NCBI GenBank assembly: GCA_003168295.1
Contig: PMST01000325.1
Coordinates: 6,386-13,911 of the forward strand
Reading direction: 5' to 3'
DNA: 7,526 nt
DNA from: Actinomycetota bacterium
GTDB lineage: Bacteria; Actinomycetota; Actinomycetes; Streptosporangiales; Streptosporangiaceae
The translations under genes and the position numbers were made by a program. The notes below the pieces were generated by a model. The model made no database searches, was not told the origin of the DNA, and worked only from the letters and a program-made list of their open reading frames with translations. Shown piece after piece: positions 1 to 6,012 of the stretch; the stretch's first letter is position 1, and each line of letters starts with the position of its first letter.

Positions 1-30
1 GGAAACCGCGGTGAGGAAGGCCTGTTGGCC

Positions 31-429
31 ATGACGATGACGGATCCGATCGCGGATATGCTGACGCGACTGCGGAACGCGAATTCGGCGTACCACGACA
101 CGGTGGGCATGCCGTACTCCAAGATCAAGTCGCATATCGCGGAGATCCTCCAGCAGGAGGGCTACATCGCCTCCTGGCGGGTGGAAAGCGCCGAGGTCGG
201 CAAGAACCTCGTGATCTCGCTGAAGTTCGGGAACCAGCGCGAGCGCTCCATCGCCGGCATCAAGCGGGTGTCCAAGCCCGGGCTGCGGGTGTACGCGAAG
301 AAAGACAACTTGCCCAAGGTCCTCGGCGGCCTCGGCGTGGCGATCATCTCCACGTCCGGCGGCCTGCTCACCGATAAGCAAGCCAAGAAGCGGGGCGTGG
401 GCGGGGAAGTCCTCGCCTACGTCTGGTAA
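31..429 (+). CDS. rpsH: 30S ribosomal protein S8
   Basis: S8 binds the central domain of 16S rRNA (helix 21) and is needed to assemble the 30S platform. The 132-residue product has the family's usual length. It opens [11 protein letters not shown] and ends with the conserved S8 C-terminal block STSGGLLTD...[12 protein letters not shown] chose ATG at 31 because homologues begin MTMTD and a GAGGAAGG ribosome-binding site lies at 13-20, 10 bases upstream. A TTG at 25 and an ATG at 37 are in frame but fit less well. A short inverted GGCC pair (19-22 and 27-30) abuts the start codon and could partly cover the initiation site. The gene is followed after 11 bases by rplF, whose ribosome-binding site overlaps the rpsH stop. 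In E. coli S8 is the translational repressor of its operon, but its target site there is outside this window. Confidence 0.97.
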   Translation: MTMTDPIADMLTRLRNANSAYHDTVGMPYSKIKSHIAEILQQEGYIASWRVESAEVGKNLVISLKFGNQRERSIAGIKRVSKPGLRVYAKKDNLPKVLGGLGVAIISTSGGLLTDKQAKKRGVGGEVLAYVW

Positions 430-440
430 GGAGAGCTGCT

Positions 441-977
441 ATGTCAAGGATCGGGCGGCTCCCCGTACCCATCCCCAGCGGGGTCAAGGTCGATATCGAC
501 GGGCAACTGGTCACCGTGCAAGGGCCGAAGGGAACGCTGCGGCATACCGTGGCCGAGCCCATCGACGTCGTCCGCGAGGACGACGTCATCAAGGTCACCA
601 GGCCGAACGATGAGGGCTCCGTGCGCGCGCTGCACGGCCTGTCCCGGACGCTGATCGCCAACATGGTCACCGGTGTCACGGACGGCTATCGCAAGACCCT
701 GGAGATCGTCGGCGTCGGCTACCGGGTCCAGGCCAGGGGCAGCAACCTGGAGTTCGCGCTCGGGTTCAGCCACCCCGTGCCGGTCATCCCGCCGGAGGGC
801 ATCACCTTCCGGGTCGAGACCCCCACCCGGTTTGTCGTGGAAGGCATCGACAAGCAGGCCGTGGGCGAGGTCGCCGCGCAAATCCGCAAGCTCCGCAAGC
901 CCGACCCCTATAAGGGTAAGGGCGTGCGGTACCAGGGCGAGATAGTCCGCCGCAAGGTCGGGAAGGCTGGTAAGTAA
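441..977 (+). CDS. rplF: 50S ribosomal protein L6
   Basis: L6 sits near the factor-binding region and sarcin-ricin loop of the 50S subunit. The 178-residue product matches the normal bacterial length and the two-domain L6 plan, each domain about 80 residues. It starts [15 protein letters not shown] and carries the C-terminal L6 signature [16 protein letters not shown] at about residues 151-166, followed by a basic tail. An AAGGAG ribosome-binding site at 428-433 overlaps the rpsH stop codon, which suggests tight translational linkage. Only 3 bases separate the stop from the rplR start. Nothing in the gene looks unusual. Confidence 0.97.
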   Translation: MSRIGRLPVPIPSGVKVDIDGQLVTVQGPKGTLRHTVAEPIDVVREDDVIKVTRPNDEGSVRALHGLSRTLIANMVTGVTDGYRKTLEIVGVGYRVQARGSNLEFALGFSHPVPVIPPEGITFRVETPTRFVVEGIDKQAVGEVAAQIRKLRKPDPYKGKGVRYQGEIVRRKVGKAGK

Positions 978-980
978 GCC

Positions 981-1391
981 ATGGCTGGCACCAGGACCAG
1001 GTCGCATTCACGCTCCGCCGGACGGGTGGGTCCGCATACCCGCGCCACGGCGGCCGGGCGCGTACGCCGCCACCTGCGAGTTCGCAAGAAGGTCTCCGGC
1101 AGCGCCGTTCGGCCGCGGCTGGTCGTCAACCGGTCATCGCGGCACATTTTCGCGCAGATCGTCGACGACGGTGCCGGGCGCACCCTAGCCGCCGCGTCCA
1201 CCCTGGACGCGTCGATCCGCAGCGGCGACGGAGACAAGACCGCCAAGGCGCGCCGGGTCGGCGAACTGCTGGCCCAGCGCGCGGCGGAGGCCGGCATCGA
1301 GGCCGTGGTGTTCGACCGTGGCGGCTATCGCTACCACGGCCGGATCGCGGCGCTCGCCGACGGCGCCCGCGAAGGCGGCCTGAAACTGTGA
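981..1391 (+). CDS. rplR: 50S ribosomal protein L18
   Basis: L18 binds 5S rRNA and helps anchor it in the central protuberance of the 50S subunit. The 136-residue product shows the conserved core: [32 protein letters not shown], the TLAAASTLD block and the C-terminal [24 protein letters not shown]. The first 27 or so residues (rich in Arg, Thr, Ser and Gly) are less conserved and make the protein somewhat longer than the common length of about 120-127. The ATG at 981 is 3 bases after rplF. A GGAAGG at 961-966, inside the end of rplF, is the nearest ribosome-binding site, about 14 bases away, so initiation may depend on coupling to rplF translation. A 49-base gap follows before rpsE. Confidence 0.96.
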   Translation: MAGTRTRSHSRSAGRVGPHTRATAAGRVRRHLRVRKKVSGSAVRPRLVVNRSSRHIFAQIVDDGAGRTLAAASTLDASIRSGDGDKTAKARRVGELLAQRAAEAGIEAVVFDRGGYRYHGRIAALADGAREGGLKL

Positions 1392-1392
1392 A

Positions 1393-1412
1393 CCCTGAAA
1401 TTTTGAACAGGG
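1393..1412 (+). other. Weak hairpin in the rplR-rpsE gap
   Basis: CCCTG (1393-1397) and CAGGG (1408-1412) can pair around a 10-base A/T-rich loop. The stem is only 5 bp and no T-run follows, so it does not look like a terminator. The 49-base gap (1392-1440) is A/T-richer than its surroundings. Its clearest functional element is the rpsE ribosome-binding site at 1429-1437. Confidence 0.3.
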
Positions 1413-1440
1413 CAGGTAATACAGAGATGAGGAAGGGCTA

Positions 1441-2043
1441 ATGCCAGGAGCACCGCGGCGCGGCAGTGGCGGCGGCGAGCGGCGCGAGCGCCGTGACGAC
1501 CGGCGCGGTGGCGCGGCCGATAACAAAGCCGCCTACCTAGAGCACGTCGTCAAGATCAACCGCGTGGCCAAGGTGGTCAAGGGCGGGCGTCGCTTCAGCT
1601 TCACCGCGCTGGTCGTGGTGGGGGACGGCAACGGGATGGTCGGCGTCGGATACGGCAAGGCCAAGGAGGTGCCGGCCGCCATCGCCAAGGGCGTGGAAGA
1701 GGCCAAGAAGCACTTCTTCCGGGTGCCCAGGATCGCCAACACGATCCCGCACACGGTTCAGGGCGAGGACGCCGCGGGCGTGGTCCTGCTCAAGCCGGCC
1801 AGCCCAGGTACCGGCGTCATCGCCGGCGGCCCGGTGCGGGCCGTGCTTGAGTGCGCGGGCATCCACGACGTGCTGTCCCGGTCGCTGGGCTCGTCCAACC
1901 CGATCAACGTCGTGCACGCGACGGTGGCCGCGCTCAAGAGCCTGAGCCGCCCCGAGGAAATCGCGGCCAAGCGCGGCCTGCCGATCGAGGACGTGGCGCC
2001 CGCGGCCATGCTGCGGGCCCGAGCGGCCGCGGCCGGAGCCTAG
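1441..2043 (+). CDS. rpsE: 30S ribosomal protein S5
   Basis: S5 lies on the solvent side of the 30S subunit near the mRNA entry region and contributes to decoding accuracy. The 200-residue product begins with a basic low-complexity Arg/Gly tail (residues 1-26). Next comes the N-terminal double-stranded-RNA-binding-like S5 domain (about residues 33-96, with [21 protein letters not shown] and [11 protein letters not shown]). The C-terminal S5 domain follows (about 105-185, with [15 protein letters not shown] and [14 protein letters not shown]) and then an Ala/Arg-rich end. ATG at 1441 follows GAGGAAGGG at 1429-1437. The basic N-terminal tail is common in actinobacterial S5 proteins. rpmD starts 12 bases after the stop. 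Confidence 0.97.
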   Translation: MPGAPRRGSGGGERRERRDDRRGGAADNKAAYLEHVVKINRVAKVVKGGRRFSFTALVVVGDGNGMVGVGYGKAKEVPAAIAKGVEEAKKHFFRVPRIANTIPHTVQGEDAAGVVLLKPASPGTGVIAGGPVRAVLECAGIHDVLSRSLGSSNPINVVHATVAALKSLSRPEEIAAKRGLPIEDVAPAAMLRARAAAAGA

Positions 2044-2055
2044 GGGAGCGGACAG

Positions 2056-2250
2056 ATGGCACAGCTGAAGGTGACCCAGATCAAGTCGAAGATCGGCGGC
2101 AACAGCGCGCAGCGGAACTCGCTGCGCTCGCTCGGGCTGCGCAAGATCGGCCAGGTGGTCGTCAAGCCGGACCGCCCGGAGTTCCGCGGCATGATCAAGA
2201 CCGTGCGCCACCTGGTGACGGTGGAGGAAGTGGCCGGAGATGAGCACTGA
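2056..2250 (+). CDS. rpmD: 50S ribosomal protein L30
   Basis: L30 is a small protein of the large subunit that binds 23S rRNA. The 64-residue product is close to the family's usual 60 and shows the L30 pattern: [12 protein letters not shown] near the N-terminus, then [35 protein letters not shown]. The GGGGAG ribosome-binding site at 2043-2048 overlaps the rpsE stop, 7 bases before ATG. The last 11 bases overlap the start of rplO, so rplO translation is probably coupled to rpmD. Confidence 0.96.
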   Translation: MAQLKVTQIKSKIGGNSAQRNSLRSLGLRKIGQVVVKPDRPEFRGMIKTVRHLVTVEEVAGDEH

Positions 2251-2821
2251 CAAGACGGAAGAAAAGTCCGCGGCCAAGCCGCGGAGCACGGCCAAGCCGC
2301 AGGGCACGGCCAAGTCGCAGGGCGCGGCCAAGCCTGCGGGCGCGTCGGCGGGCCCGGGCGAGCCTGCGGCCGGGCGGGGGCTCAAGCTGCACCACCTGCG
2401 GCCGGCGCCGGGCGCGCACAAGGCCAAGACCAGGGTGGGCCGCGGCGAGGCCTCCAAGGGCAAGACCGCCGGGCGCGGCACCAAGGGGACCAAGGCGCGC
2501 AACACGGTCCGGCTCGGCTTCGAGGGCGGCCAGATGCCGCTGTACCGCCGGGTGCCGAAGCTGAAGGGCTTCTCGAACTCCGGCTTCGGCACCACCTACC
2601 AGGTGGTGAACACCGGTCGGCTGGCTGGCCTGTTCCCCGAGGGCGGCGACGTGACCCCGGAGAACATGGTGGCCAGGGGTGCGGCTCGCAAGGGTGAGCT
2701 GATCAAGGTGCTGGGCACGGGCGACCTGCCGGTGGCGCTGCGGGTGACCGCGCACGCGTTCTCGGCCACGGCCGTGGCGAAAATCGAGCAAGCCGGCGGG
2801 ACGGTCACTGCCCTCTCCTAG
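2240..2821 (+). CDS. rplO: 50S ribosomal protein L15 with N-terminal repeat tail
   Basis: L15 is a core assembly protein of the 50S subunit, with a long N-terminal arm that runs through 23S rRNA. The conserved protein is residues 48-193 (about 146 residues, the normal bacterial length). It contains [52 protein letters not shown] and the C-terminal [12 protein letters not shown]. The first 47 residues are an additional Lys/Ala/Pro/Gly-rich tail with a six-residue period (K13, K19, K25, K31). I chose ATG at 2240 because no ATG, GTG or TTG in this frame lies between it and the conserved core. AGGAAG at 2225-2230 is 9 bases upstream, inside rpmD. The start overlaps the rpmD stop by 11 bases. A strong hairpin follows directly after the stop. 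Confidence 0.95.
   Translation: MSTDKTEEKSAAKPRSTAKPQGTAKSQGAAKPAGASAGPGEPAAGRGLKLHHLRPAPGAHKAKTRVGRGEASKGKTAGRGTKGTKARNTVRLGFEGGQMPLYRRVPKLKGFSNSGFGTTYQVVNTGRLAGLFPEGGDVTPENMVARGAARKGELIKVLGTGDLPVALRVTAHAFSATAVAKIEQAGGTVTALS
2263..2340 (+). repeat. 18-bp tandem repeat in the rplO N-terminal region
   Basis: Three near-identical 18-base units lie at 2281-2298, 2299-2316 and 2317-2334, each ending GGCCAAGYC. A partial unit lies before them (2263-2280) and another after. They encode the repeating pattern A-K-(P/S)-x-(S/G)-(T/A). The exact 18-base period keeps the reading frame, so unit gain or loss would lengthen or shorten the L15 tail by six residues without breaking the gene. Confidence 0.85.
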
Positions 2822-2828
2822 GCTGCAG

Positions 2829-2865
2829 CGAACGAACACGGGCACTAAAGGCCCGTGTTCGTTCG
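2829..2865 (+). terminator. Terminator-like or attenuator hairpin after rplO
   Basis: A perfect 15-bp inverted repeat (arms 2829-2843 and 2851-2865; left arm CGAACGAACACGGGC) encloses a 7-base loop, ACTAAAG. It begins 8 bases after the rplO stop. No T-run follows, so it is not a classical intrinsic terminator, although U-poor hairpins are often proposed as terminators in high-G+C actinobacteria. Lying inside an otherwise continuous gene cluster, it may reduce read-through into secY or protect the upstream mRNA 3' end. The role is inferred; the stem itself is directly visible. Confidence 0.65.
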
Positions 2866-2878
2866 TTGGTTCGAACGA
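2859..2878 (+). promoter_or_regulatory. Alternative hairpin overlapping the rplO-secY stem
   Basis: TCGTTCG (2859-2865) can pair with CGAACGA (2872-2878) around the loop TTGGTT. These same bases 2859-2865 form the end of the right arm of the 15-bp hairpin, so the two structures compete for them. The arrangement resembles an attenuator geometry, but the 15-bp stem should be much more stable, so any switching would need a bound factor or a moving ribosome. Confidence 0.3.
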
Positions 2879-2887
2879 CGCTCCAGG

Positions 2888-2916
2888 GAGACAACGCATG
2901 ACCTGCCGGGTAAGAT
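2888..2916 (+). promoter_or_regulatory. Candidate housekeeping-type promoter for secY
   Basis: GAGACA (2888-2893) matches four of six bases of the -35 consensus TTGACA. TAAGAT (2911-2916) fits the TANNNT -10 pattern, with a 17-base spacer. Transcription would start near 2922-2924, giving a secY leader of about 30 bases. The downstream position relative to the rplO hairpin makes a separate secY-adk-map transcript plausible. The match is modest, and no experimental start site can be seen from sequence alone. Confidence 0.4.
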
Positions 2917-2960
2917 ACGTGGACTGCCCGATCGACCGAACCGAGGACTGCGCATGCTGA
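2898..2960 (+). CDS. Possible 20-residue Cys-rich leader peptide overlapping secY
   Basis: A short ORF starts at ATG 2898 with GGGAG at 2886-2890 as a well-placed ribosome-binding site (7-base spacing). It ends at TGA 2958-2960, so it overlaps the secY start codon (ATG at 2954) in another frame. It has 20 residues, of which four are cysteine (positions 3, 10, 18 and 20), ending in Cys-Ala-Cys. The overlap would allow translational coupling, and Cys-rich upstream ORFs are known as regulators in mycobacteria. The promoter-like -10 at 2911-2916 lies inside the ORF, so only mRNAs reading through from rplO would carry it. It could also be chance; I recognise no homologue. Confidence 0.35.
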   Translation: MTCRVRYVDCPIDRTEDCAC

Positions 2961-4279
2961 CGGCCTTCGTGCGGGCGTTCCAGACGCCGGATCTTCGCAA
3001 GAAGATACTGATCACGCTTGGCCTCATCGCCCTGTTCCGGTTCGGCGCTTCGCTTCCGACACCAGGCATCGATGAGAAGAATGTAACGCTCTGCTCGAAC
3101 CTGGCCACCACGGCGGGCAGTCCCACGGCCGGCGTGCTCGGCATCGTCAACCTGCTCAGCGGCCAGGCGCTGCTGCACCTGTCGGTGTTCGCGCTCGGCA
3201 TCATGCCGTACATCACCGCCAGCATCATCTTGCAGCTGCTCACGGTCGTGATCCCGCGGCTTGAGACCCTCAAGCAGGAGGGGCAGGCCGGCCAGGCCAA
3301 GATCACCCAGTACACCCGGTACCTCACCGTCGGCCTGGCCCTGCTGCAGTCCACCGGCTACATCGAGCTGGCCCGGTCTGGCACCCTGTTCAACGGGTGC
3401 GGGACGGCGACTGACAACCCGCTGATTCCGAACGGCTCGGTCTTCACCATCGCCACCATGGTGATCACCATGGTGGCGGGCACCACGGTTATCATGTGGA
3501 TGGGCGAGCTGATCACCGACCGCGGCGTCGGCAACGGCATGTCGGTGCTGATCTTCACCACGGTGATCTCGGTCATCCCTGGCGAGATCCTGGCCATCTA
3601 CCGGGACAAGTCGCCCTTCTACGCGGCCGTCGCCATCGTCGTCGTGGTCTTCATCGTCGCGTTCATCGTGTTCATGGAGCAGGCGCAGCGCCGGATCCCG
3701 GTCCAGTACGCCAAGCGGATGGTGGGTCGCCGGATGTACGGCGGCACCTCGACCTATATCCCGATGAAGGTCAACCAGGCCGGCGTGATCCCGGTTATTT
3801 TCGCCTCCTCGCTGCTCTACATCCCGACCCTGGCCGCGCAGCTGTTCGGCAAGAACAGCACGAATGGCTGGGTGGCCTGGGTCGACCGGTACATCGAGCA
3901 GAGCAGCTCGCCCGTTTACATGCTCGGGTTCTTCTTGCTGATCATCGGGTTCACATACTTCTACGTGTCGATCACCTTCAACCCGGACGAAGTATCCGAC
4001 AACATGAAGAAGTACGGCGGGTTCATTCCCGGCATCCGGCCCGGCCGTCCGACCGCCGAGTACCTCAGGTATGTGCTCAGCAGGCTGACCGCGCCCGGGT
4101 CGTTCTACCTGGGCGTGATCGCGCTGTTCCCGTTGGTGGCGCTGGCCGCCATCGGGGTCGCCAACGAATTCCCGTTCAGCGGAGTCAGCCTGCTCATCAT
4201 GGTCGGCGTCGGGCTTGACACCGTCAAACAGATCGAGAGTCAGTTGCAACAGCGCAACTATGAGGGTTTCTTGCGATAG
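2954..4279 (+). CDS. secY: Protein translocase subunit SecY
   Basis: SecY is the channel-forming subunit of the SecYEG translocon in the cytoplasmic membrane. It exports unfolded proteins with SecA and inserts membrane proteins with the ribosome. The 441-residue product fits the family and its ten-helix plan. It starts [17 protein letters not shown], has the SecY signature around 78-97 ([20 protein letters not shown]) and the cytoplasmic-loop block [21 protein letters not shown] (257-277). The second signature block is around 327-364 (GFTYFY...FNPDEVSDN...[10 protein letters not shown]), and the C-terminus is [17 protein letters not shown] chose ATG at 2954 on homology and a GAGG at 2943-2946. 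An in-frame GTG at 2855 would add 33 non-SecY residues and lies inside the hairpin. The stop overlaps the adk start by one base. A perfect 28-bp palindrome sits at 3451-3478. Confidence 0.97.
   Translation: MLTAFVRAFQTPDLRKKILITLGLIALFRFGASLPTPGIDEKNVTLCSNLATTAGSPTAGVLGIVNLLSGQALLHLSVFALGIMPYITASIILQLLTVVIPRLETLKQEGQAGQAKITQYTRYLTVGLALLQSTGYIELARSGTLFNGCGTATDNPLIPNGSVFTIATMVITMVAGTTVIMWMGELITDRGVGNGMSVLIFTTVISVIPGEILAIYRDKSPFYAAVAIVVVVFIVAFIVFMEQAQRRIPVQYAKRMVGRRMYGGTSTYIPMKVNQAGVIPVIFASSLLYIPTLAAQLFGKNSTNGWVAWVDRYIEQSSSPVYMLGFFLLIIGFTYFYVSITFNPDEVSDNMKKYGGFIPGIRPGRPTAEYLRYVLSRLTAPGSFYLGVIALFPLVALAAIGVANEFPFSGVSLLIMVGVGLDTVKQIESQLQQRNYEGFLR
3451..3478 (+). repeat. Perfect 28-bp palindrome inside secY
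   Basis: Bases 3451-3478 equal their own reverse complement exactly, centred on GATC at 3463-3466. The palindrome is built from a direct repeat of the codons Thr-Met-Val-Ile (ACC ATG GTG ATC), in which ACCATGGT is itself palindromic. It encodes residues 166-175 in a membrane helix (about the fourth). In mRNA it could fold as a 12-bp stem with a GATC loop. Confidence 0.9.
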
Positions 4280-4932
4280 TGCGCATCGTCCTCGTCGGGC
4301 CCCCCGGTGCGGGCAAAGGGACACAGGCCCAGTTCATAGCATCGCACCTGGCGATCCCGAGGATCTCGACAGGTGACATTTTCCGGTACAACGTGACCAG
4401 CAACACCGAGCTTGGCCGTAAGGCCAAGGAGTTTATGGAGCGCGGCGACCTGGTTCCTGACGAGGTGACGGTCGCGATGGTCAGGGACCGGCTCGCTGAG
4501 GACGACGCCCAGGAGGGCTTCCTGCTTGACGGCTTCCCCCGGAACGTCCCGCAGGCCGAGACGCTGAAGAAGATGCTCGCCGAGTGGGACGCGCGGCTGG
4601 GCGTCGTGCTCGAGCTGGTCGTGGACGAGGACGAAGTGGTCAGGCGGCTCTCGGGCCGCAGGACCTGCCGTCGCTGCGAACGGGTCTGGCACGTCCTTTA
4701 CGATCCGCCCGCCCGCAACGGCATCTGCGACGACTGCGGCGGCGAGCTCTTCCAGCGAGATGATGACTCCGAGAACACGATCAGGCACCGGATCGAGGTC
4801 TACGCCGAGCAGACCTCGCCGCTCGTCTCGTTCTACGCCGACGAGAACATCCTGATCGGCATCGACGCGACCGGCCCGGTGGAAGAGATCACCAGCCGGG
4901 CGCTGGCCGCGCTCCGCCCGTTTGTGCGCTGA
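4279..4932 (+). CDS. adk: Adenylate kinase, zinc-binding long-lid type
   Basis: Adenylate kinase catalyses ATP + AMP = 2 ADP in the cytoplasm. The 217-residue product has the P-loop [10 protein letters not shown] (residues 7-16) and the AMP-binding segment (TGDIFR at 31-36, then the helix up to GDLVPDEV). It also has the FLLDGFPRN motif (81-89) and a long lid domain (about 122-160). The lid carries four cysteines in two CxxC pairs (C130, C133, C150, C153), the known zinc-binding arrangement of long adenylate kinases; the RDDDSE motif follows at 160-165. The GTG start at 4279 shares its first base with the last base of the secY stop (TAGTG), with GAGGG at 4262-4266 upstream. This secY-adk order and overlap is widespread in bacteria, and co-translation is likely. 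An ordinary, intact gene. Confidence 0.97.
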   Translation: MRIVLVGPPGAGKGTQAQFIASHLAIPRISTGDIFRYNVTSNTELGRKAKEFMERGDLVPDEVTVAMVRDRLAEDDAQEGFLLDGFPRNVPQAETLKKMLAEWDARLGVVLELVVDEDEVVRRLSGRRTCRRCERVWHVLYDPPARNGICDDCGGELFQRDDDSENTIRHRIEVYAEQTSPLVSFYADENILIGIDATGPVEEITSRALAALRPFVR

Positions 4933-4964
4933 CGTTGAAGAGGGAATGGGGAGGCGGTTGGGGG

Positions 4965-5879
4965 GTGGCGATCGAGATCAAGACGCCTGAACAGATCAAG
5001 ATGATGCGGGTCGCCGGGCTGGTGGTCGCCCGTACGCTGCGCACCCTGGCCGAGGCCGTCACCCCGGGCGTCACCACCGCCGAGCTTGACGCGCTAGCTG
5101 AGCACGAGATCCGGGCCGCCGGGGCCACCCCGTCGTTCAAGGGCTACCACGGGTATCCCGCGTCGATCTGCACGTCGGTGAACTCCGAGATCGTGCACGG
5201 CATCCCGAGCCAGCAACGGCGGCTGCACGAAGGGGACATCGTCTCCATCGACTGCGGCGCGATCGTGGACGGGTGGCACGGCGACGCGGCGGTCACCGTT
5301 GGCGTCGGGTCCATCTCCGCCGAGCACGCCGGCCTGCTGCATACCTGCGAGACCGCGCTGTGGCGCGGGCTCGCCCAGGCCCAGGCCGGCCATCGGCTCG
5401 GCGACATCTCGCACGCGGTGGAGTCGAGCGTGCGCGGGGCCGGGAGCTATGGCGTGGTCGAGGAGTACACCGGGCACGGCATCGGCACTGCGATGCACAT
5501 GGACCCGCCGGTGCCCAACTACGGGCGCGCGGGCCGCGGCCCGCGGCTGCGGCCGGGCATGGCGCTGGCCATCGAGCCCATGGTGATGCTGGGCAGCGAG
5601 GAGACCGTCCTGCTCGAGGACGGCTGGACCGTGATCACCGCTGACGGCAGCTGGGCCGCGCACTTCGAGCACACGACCGCGATCACGGCCGACGGCCCGT
5701 GGGTGCTCACCGCCGAAGACGGCGGGGTCTCCGGCTTCAGTATGCTCTCGGGGGGACGACCCCCCCAGACGTTATTGCCTCGGGGGGACACCCCCCCAGA
5801 CCCCCCCGTTCTGGGGGGAACCTTCCCCCCAGACCCCCCGGCCCCCCGAACGGGGGGGATAACTTCCTCTGGCCCTTAG
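4965..5879 (+). CDS. map: Methionine aminopeptidase type I with extended C-terminal tail
   Basis: The enzyme removes the initiator methionine from nascent proteins when the second residue is small, using a dinuclear metal centre. All five metal ligands of the pita-bread fold are present: D96 (in SIDCG), D107 (in HGD), H171 (in TGHGIG), E204 (in AIEPM) and E235 (in HFEH); the conserved H78 is also there (IVHGIP). I chose GTG at 4965 because homologues begin near AIEIKTPEQIKMM and GGGGAGG lies at 4948-4954, 10 bases upstream; an in-frame TTG at 4935 is less likely. The product is 304 residues, whereas the conserved enzyme ends near residue 254. The last 50 residues are Pro/Gly-rich and largely encoded by the G6/C6 repeat cluster, and they include a TTA leucine codon (5772-5774). 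No N-terminal zinc-finger extension is present. Confidence 0.95.
   Translation: MAIEIKTPEQIKMMRVAGLVVARTLRTLAEAVTPGVTTAELDALAEHEIRAAGATPSFKGYHGYPASICTSVNSEIVHGIPSQQRRLHEGDIVSIDCGAIVDGWHGDAAVTVGVGSISAEHAGLLHTCETALWRGLAQAQAGHRLGDISHAVESSVRGAGSYGVVEEYTGHGIGTAMHMDPPVPNYGRAGRGPRLRPGMALAIEPMVMLGSEETVLLEDGWTVITADGSWAAHFEHTTAITADGPWVLTAEDGGVSGFSMLSGGRPPQTLLPRGDTPPDPPVLGGTFPPDPPAPRTGGITSSGP
5748..5858 (+). repeat. Cluster of G6/C6-7 palindromic repeats at the end of map
   Basis: Several short units share the pattern GGGGGG - short spacer - CCCCCC(C) - AGAC. Unit 1 has G6 at 5750-5755 and C7 at 5760-5766. Unit 2 has G6 at 5782-5787, C7 at 5791-5797 and a further C7 at 5801-5807. Unit 3 has G6 at 5813-5818, C6 at 5825-5830 and C6 at 5834-5839. 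A reversed unit follows, with C6 at 5842-5847 and G7 at 5852-5858. Each can fold into a 6-bp G/C stem. The units differ in spacer and flanks, so they look like degenerate copies of one element. I cannot say whether it belongs to a named family. Confidence 0.85.
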
Positions 5880-6012
5880 TTCTCTCGGTCCCGTCCCCCG
5901 GGCCCCCCGTTTCCCGAGGGCGTCCTTGGGGGGCGGGCTTAGCGGAGCCAAGCCTCGGCGATACTAGAAGGACGGACGTTGTGAGTATTCCGCCGACTTA
6001 GGAGGGTGACCG
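5880..6012 (+). other. map-DUF1707 gap with a further G/C hairpin
   Basis: This 133-base gap opens with another G/C-run structure: GCCCCCC (5902-5908) can pair with GGGGGGC (5928-5934) around a 19-base loop. It may be the end of the repeat cluster and could act as a U-poor terminator for secY-adk-map. The rest (5940-6012) leads to the strong AGGAGGG ribosome-binding site at 6000-6006. I see no convincing promoter; the best -10-like string (GATACT, 5960-5965) lacks a well-placed -35. Confidence 0.5.

Noticed and set aside
1403..1422. TTGAAC and TAATAC as a promoter for rpsE
   Set aside because: The spacer would be only 8 bases, far too short for a sigma-70-type promoter.
1427..1441. Four-codon ORF whose TAA overlaps the rpsE ATG (TAATG)
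   Set aside because: It lacks a good ribosome-binding site and mostly consists of the rpsE Shine-Dalgarno sequence itself; probably coincidence.
1537..2595. Long open frame on the - strand opposite rpsE, rpmD and rplO
   Set aside because: Same high-G+C shadow effect; no recognisable domain and no supported start.
2855..2953. Upstream GTG start for secY giving 33 extra residues
   Set aside because: The GTG lies in the right arm of the 15-bp hairpin, has no ribosome-binding site, and the extra residues do not resemble SecY N-termini. ATG at 2954 matches homologues.
2195..4324. Very long open frame on the - strand across rpmD, rplO and secY
   Set aside because: It is a shadow of G/C-ending codons in the + strand genes. 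Its product is low-complexity (rich in His, Arg, Asp and Gly), resembles no family, and lies opposite clearly conserved genes.
5699..6001. Open frame through the G/C repeats in a second frame
   Set aside because: Pro/Gly/Arg-rich sequence produced by the homopolymer repeats with no conserved features. It would matter only if a frameshift in the tracts moved the map reading frame into it.
5981..6001. Six-residue ORF (GTG to TAG) just before the DUF1707 gene with GAAGGA upstream
   Set aside because: Too short to judge, with no codon pattern suggesting a leader function; its stop only touches the downstream ribosome-binding site.
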